Source: Forficula auricularia
Lineage: Eukaryota > Arthropoda > Insecta > Dermaptera > Forficulidae
Direction of reading: 5' to 3'
Length of the DNA stretch: 64,000 nt
Assembly (NCBI GenBank): GCA_024734495.1
Contig: JALMQS010000099.1
Location: 68,494,483 to 68,558,482, forward strand
In this document: positions 55,306 to 64,000 of the stretch, in pieces
Numbering within the stretch: position 1 is the stretch's first letter
Layout: each line of letters opens with the position of its first letter
The notes under the pieces: model-generated
Database searches by the model: none
What the model saw: only the letters and a program-made list of their open reading frames with translations
Told to the model about the DNA's origin: nothing
Made by a program: the position numbers and the translations under genes

Positions 55306-55310
55306 ATTTT

Positions 55311-55970
55311 TTTTAATGCCATCGAATGCACACCAGTAGAGATGCAGCCCCTATGGATCTCGAAAGACCCTTGCATTACCGAAGAGAAGGGAAAGTTGAT
55401 TAATTGAGAGGGTGGAGACGTAGGTATTTATGCACTCGGGTTTTGAAGGTTTGAAGATTATAAGTACTGGGGAAGTTGGAGGCTGGGAGAGAGTTCCAGT
55501 TTCTTGAAGTCTTGGGGATATATGTATTGGCGAATGAAGTGGTCCGGCACTTTTCTAATTTGACCGCGAAAGAGTGTAGGGAGTCGGCAAAACGCGTGCT
55601 ACGCTTTGGGGGGAATTATTGATTTTATCTCATTAGAGCACCTGCCCTGATAGCATCTATAGAAAAGGGAAAGGGCAGAGACAATCCTTCGATGACCCAG
55701 CGAGTCGAGGGAGTCGGTGAGAGTAGAATTGTCAATTAGCCTAACGGCTCGATTCTGAATTGCATCCAGGCTAGCAAGAGAATATTTAGAGGCTCCTCTC
55801 CATAGATGAGAGCCGTATTCGAGACAGGGACGGATTTGGGCTTTGTAGATGGTGAGAAGATGTAGGGGCGTGAAAAATCGCTTGGACCAGAATAAGTGGC
55901 CAAGCTTCCTTGCTGCAATTTCGCCACAGAGGAGATGTGTTCGTTCCAAGACAGGTCAGATGTGACAGAG
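55311..55970 (-). pseudogene. Non-LTR reverse transcriptase C-terminus and 3' end
   Basis: The minus strand encodes YKAQIRPCLEYGSHLWRGAS, LDAIQNRAVRLI, SLGHRRIVSALSLFYRC and SNEIKSIIPPKA. A small deletion near 55605 (relative to 12300-12345) then shifts the frame of the C-terminus. The 3'UTR and T-rich tail are at 55311-55330. It is 5' truncated at about 55970, and the same family as 7538. Confidence 0.85.
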
Positions 55971-56340
55971 ACTTATAGAAATTAAATATAAGAAACTCAA
56001 ACTAATTTAATTTTATTTATTTTCTTAGAAATACGGACTGGTAAGCGAAATAAGTAGGTTATAATGAAAGGCAGTCCATAAATTAATTAAATTTTATTCA
56101 AATTCCGACGTTTCTTAGACTTTTTCTCTCCTTCTTTAGGGTCTACAAAACAAAAATGGGAATTGGCTGCAATTATAATCATTCGTTATCATCCACACCT
56201 CATAATACAATACACAATGCAGTTCAATATCAATATCATCATATTGTAAGAGTTCGTGGCTGTGATGAAACTATACTAGATGAAGGAGGAGATATCAGCC
56301 AAAGATGGAATCACTGGGTTCAATAAAACACCTTTAATGA

Positions 56341-56376
56341 GACGTTTCGGCCTAAATTTTATTTGGCCATCTTCAG
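56341..56376 (-). ncRNA. Hammerhead-like ribozyme motif
   Basis: On the minus strand: CTGAAGA, T, GGCC/GGCC helix II, GAAACGTC. Same layout as 5988-6023. Confidence 0.58.
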
Positions 56377-56661
56377 TCAATTAGGAGTTATACACAAAAT
56401 GCGGTACACATATGTGATCGAACCAAGCCTTGTCAAAAATAAAAATTTCTTTTAGCTTCATGCGAATTTTTAACGTGCCTGGACCCAAAAGTTTCAGAAT
56501 GAAAAAAAAAAAAAAAAAAATTATGTTTTTTTTTTCATTCTGAAACTTTTTGGGTCCAGGCACGTTAAAAATTCGCATGAAGCTAAAAGAAATTTTTATT
56601 TTTGACAAGGCTTGGTTCGATCACATATGTGTACCGCATTTTGTGTATAACTCCTAATTGA

Positions 56662-56697
56662 CTGAAGATGGCCAAATAAAATTTAGGCCGAAACGTC
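56662..56697 (+). ncRNA. Hammerhead-like ribozyme motif
   Basis: Inverted twin of 56341-56376, with the core unchanged and the loop TTTAGGCC slightly different from 5988. Confidence 0.58.
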
Positions 56698-57046
56698 TCA
56701 TTAAAGGTGTTTTATTGAACCCAGTGATTCCATCTTTTGGCTGATACCTCCTCCTTCATCTAGTATCAATATCATCATCACAATAATAAGAAATCAAACA
56801 GAAGAGAAAGACATTTAACTTAGATTGAATAGTTATTGATGGGTGAGTATAACTCGGTTCCCATTTGTCAACAATAACAATAACAACAATATTACAATAG
56901 TTTCCCAACATTATATCATAATAAAGATAAGAGTAAATAAATATTTTATTTAATATGGATTTACTATGAGTTAAGGATACTGGGTCACTTATTTCACATT
57001 AAAATTAAAAAATTAAAAGATATAAAATTTTTTCTTTTTCAATATA

Positions 57047-57075
57047 TATATTTCGGGCTATCGACCCATCTTCAG
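57047..57075 (-). ncRNA. Hammerhead-like motif, AUAU type
   Basis: On the minus strand: CTGAAGA, GGG/CCC helix II around TCGATAG, GAAATATA. Compare 51829. Confidence 0.5.
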
Positions 57076-57110
57076 GAAATACAGAAAGTAACAGTTACTT
57101 TCTGTATTTC

Positions 57111-57139
57111 CTGAAGATGGGTCGATAGCCCGAAATATA
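57111..57139 (+). ncRNA. Hammerhead-like motif, AUAU type
   Basis: Inverted twin of 57047-57075, with an identical core. Confidence 0.5.
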
Positions 57140-57589
57140 TATATTGAAAAAGAAAATTTTTTTTATATCTTTTAATTTTTTAATTTTAATGTGAAATAAG
57201 TGACCCAGTATCCTTAACTCATAGTAAATCCATATTAAATAAAATATTTATTTACTCTTATCTTTATTAAAGATGTTTCACCTTGCACCAACACAACAAT
57301 CTCTACTGATTATTATATCATAAGTAAACTTAGTTATCTGATGAATCAGTTAGCATTCGTTATAGTTAATGATTAATTAATTCCACTTCAGCTTAGGATG
57401 TGCGCATAAATATACTGCGCATAAATTATTTATTTATACAATACAATATAAGAACTGTGAACATATTATGTTTATAAATATATAATTTATGCCTAGTATA
57501 TTTATGCGAGAGAAAAAAGTATCCGAAACGTCGGAATTTGAATAAAATTTAAATAATTTATGGACTGCCTTTCATTATAACCTACTTAA

Positions 57590-57889
57590 TTCTAACTAAT
57601 TTTATAAAAATTTAATTATAATTTAATTAAGCCAAAGTCATGTGGTGAGCATTAAAACATAAGAATATTTTTTATGCAAAATAATTTTATTTTATATAAA
57701 ATGAAAGAATAAAATGAAATGGGAAAATCAAAATGGAATTTATTTATTGTTCAAACGGGATTTGTTTTGCGTAAGGGCAACATATTTAAGCGCTCGTTGA
57801 ATTTTATGCGGAAAGTATGGAAATTCAAATAGCCAGGCTTTTTTTTTCTTTTAATTCCAATTCAGAATGTAATGTACCGAACTTGTTAT
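57590..57889. other. AT-rich DNA, no gene
   Basis: Nothing recognised. Confidence 0.4.
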
Positions 57890-58265
57890 TTTCCCGGTCT
57901 CGTCTCGCTAGAGTAGATATTTGCCTAGGCGAGGGGAACGGAGGAAACCTGTTGCTCTGACGTGGAATGAACTTGGCTTGTCCTGTTTCTGGTTCATGTT
58001 TCGTGTACCAAAAGCTATCGAGCGGGTGAAAACGGCCTGCGTGGGCGAGCAGCCACCCTTTCTATTTCGCCTCATGATGACGTCAGAGGTTTCCAAAAAA
58101 AAGGGGAGGCAACTTGTGGCATGGATTACAGATTTACGGTCCCAATGGAGATTGATGCAGAGGCTCTTGATCGAAACGAATGTGTCCAGCCAAACACACC
58201 CCTCGTGGAAAATAAACAGAAACATCCCCTCCACAAAACCGACAAACACAATCGCAAAATATTCT
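57890..58265. other. GC-richer block with long overlapping ORFs on both strands
   Basis: In an otherwise AT-rich region this block is near balanced in composition. It is open for 130 codons on the plus strand (57921-58313) and 113 on the minus strand (57908-58249). A TGACGTCA palindrome lies at 58078-58085. Neither ORF has a family I recognise. It may be a host exon or promoter, or part of an unknown transposon. Confidence 0.4.
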
Positions 58266-58520
58266 CTCTTTCTTCTTATATACCGGGTGAAAGAAAAGTC
58301 ATTTGACTTTTAAATTTTTAATATAAAATTTTTTTCAATTGATCAATCAATATAAATGTATATTATTAAATACAAATAAAAATTATATTGAATACGATAA
58401 AAAATGATAAAAAATAAGCTGATGTAGCCATCTATATGACTTTACCAAACACCTGGTCTTCTCTTATATTTAATATTTAATTAATAAGAAATTTAAAAGG
58501 TTTGGTGCGTACTGGATATA

Positions 58521-58785
58521 TAAATTTTTAAAGGAGGATGAATGTAATTCAATTGCTTCTTTCAGTAATTTTATTTTACAAGTGGTTTATTCATATATTT
58601 CGAGAGCACTGCGGCATCTCTTCCTCAGTTGAAACCACCCACTCGGATTATTGGTGAGTGGGTGGTTTCCACGGACGAAGAGATGCCGTAGTGCTCTCGA
58701 AATATATGGATAAACCACTTGTAAAAATAAAAATTAAACTGGAAAGAAGCAATTGAATTACATTCATCCTCCTTTAAAAATTTAA
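58521..58785. mobile_element. Head-to-head palindrome, arms about 130 bp
   Basis: Arms 58521-58650 and 58655-58785, with outer ends AAATTTTTAAAGGAGGATGA and its complement and centre ACCCACTC/GAGTGGGT. Hammerhead-like motifs lie at 58594-58628 (minus) and, decayed, at 58672-58706 (plus). Confidence 0.82.
58594..58628 (-). ncRNA. Hammerhead-like motif, AUAU type
   Basis: On the minus strand: CTGAGGA (N7 = G), AGAG/CTCT helix II with a large loop, then CGAAATATA. The plus-strand twin has CGGACGA, so U4 is lost there. Confidence 0.42.
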
Positions 58786-59420
58786 TATTTAATAACAAAA
58801 AATTTCGATTATAGGGTCTTTTTAAAGTGTAATTCTAAATGTTTTTTGCTTGAATTTCATTTGTAATCATTATTTTTAAAATATTTAGTAATTAAATATT
58901 ATTAAATTAAGTATTATATTGGTGTTGTTATCGTGAATGATGAATATTTTTTTTTGTGGCTTGTTATTGGGTAATTAGACTTGAAATAAAATATTAAGTT
59001 AAATTTTCGAAATGTTGCTACGTTTTGGAGTATATTTTTATGCTTCCTCAGGGAATATTTGAACTTAATCTTCTCGTAAACAGTAATATATAGGTCATTA
59101 CACCGCATATCGATCAAAATTCAACAAAACAATGACATCCTTTTGTTTTTTACACTTTTTTTAAGAAAAGCACAATCGTATTATGAGGCTTAACTGATAC
59201 AAATAATAATATTAAGTATTATAAAATTAAAAATTTCAAGTCCACATTTGGAAGTTTTATAAATTTTCATAAATTCTTAACCAACAAATTAGGTTGATTA
59301 TTTTTGTATAAAACTCCTGGCTCTGGTTTTCATCAGTAGAGCCTTCATTTTATTTCTTCTGAATTTGAATTCTTATGAATTTGAGATTTAAAAAACATAC
59401 ATTTTTTGTGTTAAAAAACA
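58786..59420. other. AT-rich DNA with one hammerhead-like relic
   Basis: At 59019-59051 the minus strand reads CTGAGGA, about 18 bases without a good helix, then AAAACGTA. It has the spacing but not the pairing of a hammerhead. No gene. Confidence 0.3.
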
Positions 59421-59424
59421 ATAT

Positions 59425-59596
59425 CTAAGATTTTAGTAGAAAATATTTTTATATTGCATGTCAGAAGGCTTCATCCCCCCGAAGTTGAATCCAAGCACTA
59501 CCCTACTTCCCGGACAGTTTAGAGCTCGGGTTCAACTCCCGTGGGGATGAAACCCTTTGGCATGTAATATAAAAATATTTTTTACTAAAATCTTAG
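59425..59596. repeat. Inverted repeat with a tRNA-like B box
   Basis: 59425-59480 and 59545-59596 are reverse complements (CTAAGATTTTAGTAGAAAAT against ATTTTTTACTAAAATCTTAG). Near the centre CGGGTTCAACTCCCG (59528-59542) has a B box GGTTCAACTCC in a T-arm-like hairpin. A SINE-derived piece is plausible. Confidence 0.6.
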
Positions 59597-59944
59597 TTAT
59601 TGTGACCATAGAATTGTGGGTTTTTTTAGAATATATATGGCTCCGCCAGTGAGCTGAATTTTTGAAAAAATTTTATCTTTTTTTCTTAAAAAAAGACACT
59701 CACACTTTGTTTTAATTATAAATTTTTTGGTTTATAGACTTAATTGGATTGGCCTCTGAAATATTATACATATACTTAAATTTATATAGGTAATTCCTAA
59801 GCAATATTTGAAAACATTTAGATTATTTCTAAAGAAAAATTCTAGCCTTCTACGCACCGTTTACGCCTGAATATAGGCAATCAATTCGTCTCCTCTTTTT
59901 CAAGGCTGCCTAGAATTTAGGCTTTACCTTAAAATGCTTTTTTT

Positions 59945-60790
59945 TTATGATAATGATGAGAGGAGTTACACCAAAAAAGGTGCAACGCCTAAAGGCCTGG
60001 GTTGGCCCCTCCATCGTGAAAAGAAGAAGAAAGAATTTTATGGGTTGGGCGGGGGTCGAAGGTATCTGTGGATACGGGTCTTAAATAGCTGAAGGTTATA
60101 AGTCGCGGGAAAGATGGTGGCAGGGAGCGAGTTCCAGTCTCTGGAGGTCAAATGGATAAAAGAGTTGGCGAAAGCGCTTGTTCGACTTTTATCCAATTTG
60201 ACAGCGAAGGGGTGCTGAGCGTTAGAAAACCGCGTGTTTCGCGTAAAGAGGGCATTAGGGGGGATAATTGATTTCAGCTCGACTGAACAGACACCGTGAT
60301 AGTATCTGTAGTACAGGGAAAGGGCAGAAACGGTTCTTCGGTGAGCCAGGGAGTCGAGTGAGTTGGTTAGAGCCGGTTCTCCTATTAGTTTAATTGCTCG
60401 CTTCTGAATTACATCCAGTGTAGCAAGAGAATGCTTGGAGGCACCCCTCCACAGATGAGAGCCATATTCGAGACAGGGACGAATTTGAGCCTTATACAGC
60501 ATAAGAAGTTGACTGGGAGTATAACAGCGTCTAGACCTAAATAGGAGACCAAGCTTGCGCGCTGCAGCTTTAGCAGTGGTTGAGATATGGTCATTCCATG
60601 AAAGGTCAGACCCTAGAGTTACGCCTAGCATTGAAATTTTATCCCTGAATTCTAGTGAGTTTGAGTCGAATGATGTGTTTGGGAGGTTTCTGTCGACGCG
60701 CCTAGAAATAAGGCAACACTGAGTTTTCCCTGCATTGAAGTTAACTAAGTTTTGGGATCCCCAGTTTTTAAGTTTGCTTGAGTTTTAAAG
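59945..60790 (-). pseudogene. Non-LTR reverse transcriptase C-terminus, longest local copy
   Basis: The minus strand is open from about 60790 to a stop at 60038-60040. It begins VNFNAGKTQCCLISRR, then LGVTLGSDLSWNDHI, YKAQIRPCLEYGSHLWRGAS, LDVIQKRAIKLIGE, FANSFIHLTSRDWNSLPA and a Pro-rich C-terminus. A 3'UTR ends in a T run at 59939-59947 (A tail of the minus strand). This is the family's thumb and C-terminal domain, without palm or endonuclease, so a 5'-truncated insertion. The last 200 codons carry no stop, which suggests it is younger than its relatives here. Confidence 0.88.
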
Positions 60791-60934
60791 TTCATTATTT
60801 ATTTATTTATTTGTTATAAAGAAATTCAATATAAAAAATTATTTGGGAATAGATTTTTCCTTATTAATTTTAAAATAACATGTAAATACAAAAGATGCCC
60901 AGAATTAAAATATCTTTGAAATTGATTGATACGT

Positions 60935-61440
60935 TCCTCTTAAATTTTTTTCATTCGTGACTCCATTTTGACTGAGAAATTTTTCGCGACCCCATTTTAT
61001 ATAAATAATTATATAGTATAAGCCATCATTTTTACTAGGAAATCATAAATAAATTTATAGTGAAGCAAATTTTTATAAACATACCTATTTTGTATTAAAT
61101 CTAAATAATAATGAAATGGATCTCCTTGTTTCTTGTTAATTAAAGAGTGAAAGAGGAGTTCATAATCTTCAGCATTTGTCAATTTTTTTTCTGTATTTAG
61201 ATTTTATAATCGACAATGCTGATAACGTAGCTAAACATAAATAAATAAATATATCTAATACAAAATGGCAATTTCAAAATTATTGGAAATTCAATGACAG
61301 TTACCTCGAATTCACCAAACATTAATTTTTGTCAGTTGCGGATAATAATTTTTTAATTGTCATTGTTGCCCTATGTTTTGCGACGCCAAAATTCAGTGTC
61401 ATGAACCTAAATGGGGTCGCGACTTATAGTTTAAGAAGAA
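60935..61440. mobile_element. Degenerate hAT-like MITE
   Basis: TTTTTTTCATTCGTGACTCC on the left and GGGGTCGCGACTTATAGTTT on the right resemble the subterminal parts of the common hAT MITE that carries GCGACCCC near both ends. The outermost CA-type bases and target duplication are not readable. Confidence 0.35.
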
Positions 61441-62784
61441 ATGTTGTAAAATATAGAAAAAAAAATAGAAAACCTAAAAACTCAAAAATTACACAAACCT
61501 AATTTCAATTCATGATATCACAATTACCCAATTATAATATTATTATTTATTTTTTTAAATTGGCTGGAACACAGTTTCCAAATTTTCGTCTGAAATTAGA
61601 TCGAGCTAGAGAGTTGAAATTTAGAAGAAAGGTGCAGCTTTTTACAATTATAAAATTTTGAGTCAAATTCCAGCTCAGCAGCTACAATTGTGTGCCGACT
61701 GTAACGTCCATAAATCGCCAAATGTAGGAATGAAAGATTGAAACAATAAAAAACTAGCAAAGAAGTGAACATTTATTAAAGACTCTGTACGGTCTTAGGA
61801 ATTTAATTTGATTTGAACTGTGCTAGAAAGCTAAAATTTAGCACATTAAATTTTAACTAATTAGCTAAAATCATCCTCGAGCTCATTAAATAATGATTCC
61901 ATTTTCTCTCAAATCTCCAAATATTATTGGTTGAAATACTTTGCTACTATTTTTCATTCGATAATGCCCTAAAAAACTTTTATTTATTCAGAAAGAAAAT
62001 AATATAAGATTTTGATTTAAAAAATAATTAAAAAATTAAAATTATAAGTTACACAAAAATTTAGCTCATCCTGTACGAATATATCTATATTTATTTATAT
62101 TTGTTGACGTGGTAAAGTAAAAATTAAAATTCACTTGTGCGTAGGTTTGCTGATTGATGTTACCTGCCCGGGTATTGATATTATATTATTTATCTACAAT
62201 TTATATTAATAAATAAATGCTTTGATCCGTAAGTAAATAAATGCATTTATAAATATTATTTATTTTTATTATTTTTATTATTAGATTTTTTTACTTTTAT
62301 TAAAAGGAATCAAAAGAAAAATAAATTGAATTATACAAACAAAACTGATTTTACTAATTTAAAAAAATAGCATATTTAGTTTAGGTTTGGGGCAAAGTTG
62401 CCAAAATATATATTTTTTTAATCTAATGTTAAATTTGAAAAATAACGAAAATGATCCCGTATTCGATGAAATTTTCAAAAAAAAAAGCCATGATTAAAAT
62501 AAATTTCAAAAAATGAAGGGTACACTTTTGGACAGCATCGCCTGGTCGAAAAATCACCAACCGCCAGTGATGGTTTTGATACCTCAAATTAGGATATATT
62601 TGATATTCATTCCAATATTTTATATTAAAATATTCTTTAATTATGTAGTAGAAACATCAAAATACTGTTAACGAAAACAACACAAACATCCATTAAGAGG
62701 AAAACGAATTTAGAATATAAAGATTTAAAAATAGTGTTCTTTCATATAATTTATAATGTACTTACTTGTGATTTGTTCAAAATA
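61441..62784. other. AT-rich DNA, no gene
   Basis: No recognisable ORF or element ends. Confidence 0.4.
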
Positions 62785-63345
62785 AACATTTTTACTTTAT
62801 CCAATGCAAAGCATGGGTAAAGTATTGTAATCGCTCTCGGGGCAAGCGTGGCTTCAAAGGGTCCTCAGGTAAAGACTACGGAACCCATGGACTCAATTAA
62901 AGTCACAAATTGTAGTATTCAATTAGGTTGAATTTTAGCACGTGACGGTTTTGCCAAAAATTACAAGGGGTCTCGTCGAGAGGCCAAAAAGTGCGATTTT
63001 TTCATTTAGTGCGTGCGGATGGATGGATGTATGTATGGATGTATGTATGGATGGATGGATGTTATGGTTTTTTTGGCCCACGATTTTTTCCACACCGTTG
63101 CACCGATTGAAATGAAATTGAAAACCTACCATTAGTTTAACAAAATGAAGCGCTGATTAGTTTTTGGTACATATCGGCCCACAAACATTAGTATTTTATT
63201 TCAGTACTTTTTTAGTTTTTTCTAAATATCTTGAAAATGACTTAACCAATTTTGATGAAATTTAATATCCTAATTTAAGTACCCTGGGGACCACAAAAAA
63301 GGTTAAATAAAGTTTTTAGTAAAATTATATTTTAAAGTACTTTAC
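62785..63345 (+). repeat. Dispersed repeat with a (GGAT)n microsatellite
   Basis: 62785-62905 matches 29205-29330 in reverse complement. A GGATG/GTAT microsatellite fills 63015-63062. CACCGATTGAAATGAAATTG follows, and 63285-63345 (GGGGACCACAAAAAAGGTT) is shared with 46760 and 20515. Then comes the satellite flank. Confidence 0.7.
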
Positions 63346-64000
63346 TCTAGAGTAAGAGAGTACTTTTTTTAATTTTTTAAATTCTTTAAAATTTATTCAT
63401 TTGAAAGTTTTAATATAGCTCATTTAGCCTTGCTTAAGTAAGAATGGATAGGCTTCTCTCTGTGAAATGCTAAAAATTTGGGAGGAATTTTTATGAGTAA
63501 CCATAGAAACTGCGTTGTTTTCTTATCCGTTACCTTTGCTGAAGACAGAGAAATCGATTTTAAACCAAAAATAGCGATTGATTCTCATCTAGTACTTGAG
63601 GAATAATCATTCTATATTGAATTTTTGACGTTTCGGTTTTTATTAGTAACCATTGCTGAAGACATAGAGAAATCGATTTTAAACCAAAAATAGCGATTGA
63701 TTCTCATCTAGTACTTGAGGAATAATCTTTCTATATTGGATTTTTGACGTTTCGGTTTTTATTAGTAACCATTCCTGAAGACATAGAGGAATCGACTTTA
63801 AACCAAAAATAGCGATTGATTCTCATCTAGTTCTTGAGGAATAATCATTCTATATTGGATTTTTGACGTTTCGGTTTTTATTAGTAACCATTGCTGAAGA
63901 CATAGAGAAATCGACTTTAAACCAAAAATAGCGATTGATTCTCATCTAGTACTTGAGGAATAATCATTCTATATTGGATTTTTGACGTTTCGGTTTTTAT
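63346..64000 (-). repeat. 119-bp satellite array, minus orientation, running off the window
   Basis: After the flank (AGGCTTCTCTCTGTGAAATG), units with GAAGACATAGAGAAATCGAT start at 63541, 63658, 63777 and 63896, a 119-bp period (the first unit is 2 bp short). The units are very similar to one another, with a change such as CATTCCTGAAG or TAGTTCTTGAG in single units. The array continues past 64000. Confidence 0.9.

Larger units (their letters stand above)
56273..56766. mobile_element. Head-to-head palindrome, arms about 235 bp
   Basis: Arms 56273-56507 and 56530-56766, meeting at an A-run/T-run centre. Outer ends are ATACTAGATGAAGGAGGAGA and its complement. The plus arm matches 5846-6115. 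One hammerhead-like motif per arm. Confidence 0.85.
56920..57268. mobile_element. Head-to-head palindrome, arms about 173 bp, almost no spacer
   Basis: Arms 56920-57092 and 57094-57268 meet at GTAACAGTTAC. Outer ends are ATAAAGATAAGAGTAAATAA and its complement. One AUAU-type hammerhead-like motif lies in each arm, pointing outward. Confidence 0.88.
56051..57589. mobile_element. Outer palindromic pair enclosing two other palindromes
   Basis: 56051-56118 (TAAGTAGGTTATAATGAAAG ... CGACGTTTC) is the reverse complement of 57523-57589. GAAACGTC is kept at 57525-57532 (plus) and at 56107-56114 (minus), but helix II and the CTGANGA box have decayed. The 1.4 kb between the arms holds the palindromes at 56273-56766 and 56920-57268. 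Confidence 0.7.

Noticed and set aside
57345..57370. CTGATGAATCAG as a hammerhead core
   Set aside because: It is only a short ATCTGATGAATCAGT palindrome without GAAA or helix III.
63346..64000. Regularly spaced repeats that might suggest a CRISPR array
   Set aside because: The repeat fills the whole 119-bp period with no unique spacers, and the context is a eukaryotic satellite.

Overview
The window looks like AT-rich, repeat-dense nuclear DNA of a metazoan, most likely an insect or other arthropod. I base this on the mix of transposon families: jockey/CR1-like and RTE-like non-LTR elements, hAT elements with 8-bp target duplications, a Helitron-like end, LTR elements, and many hammerhead-like motifs of the type known from Penelope-like retroelements. 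I found no convincing host gene, rRNA gene, intact tRNA gene or CRISPR array. Species cannot be fixed from the sequence alone.

Layout. 1-7.5 kb is AT-rich DNA with two hAT-type miniature elements, a fold-back repeat and one hammerhead-bearing repeat. 7.5-19.6 kb is a single rearranged structure. A 5'-truncated non-LTR element was hit by an LTR retrotransposon (target duplication GGTG). The LTR and about 4 kb of downstream flank now occur twice in inverted orientation (arms about 8286-12910 and 14887-19526). Between the arms sits the LTR element's short internal region, with primer-binding site, one acidic 410-residue ORF and polypurine tract. 20.0-20.5 kb is an RTE-like pseudogene. 20.66-28.74 kb is a young, non-autonomous LTR retrotransposon with very long (2.84 kb) nearly identical LTRs, a small Gag-like ORF and only the tail of an integrase. 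28.8-42.8 kb holds scattered debris: non-LTR fragments, a hAT deletion derivative with complete ends and target duplication, short MITEs and a tRNA-like SINE head.

42.78-47.85 kb appears to be one hAT element carrying a BED-finger transposase pseudogene, interrupted by a Helitron-like insertion, a 119-bp satellite array and another MITE. 47.6-59.1 kb is a cluster of hammerhead-like motifs (seven with a complete core and legible helix II, plus decayed ones). Most lie in head-to-head palindromes, and one palindrome encloses two others. 59.9-60.8 kb is a fairly intact non-LTR reverse-transcriptase C-terminus. 62.8-64 kb is a dispersed repeat leading into another 119-bp satellite array.

Nothing here forms a functional pathway. 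The parts most worth a second look are the hammerhead-bearing palindromes, the 4.6-kb inverted duplication with template-switch-like joints, and the two short-internal-region LTR elements. All motif and fold calls were made by eye; no alignment, folding or database search was run.
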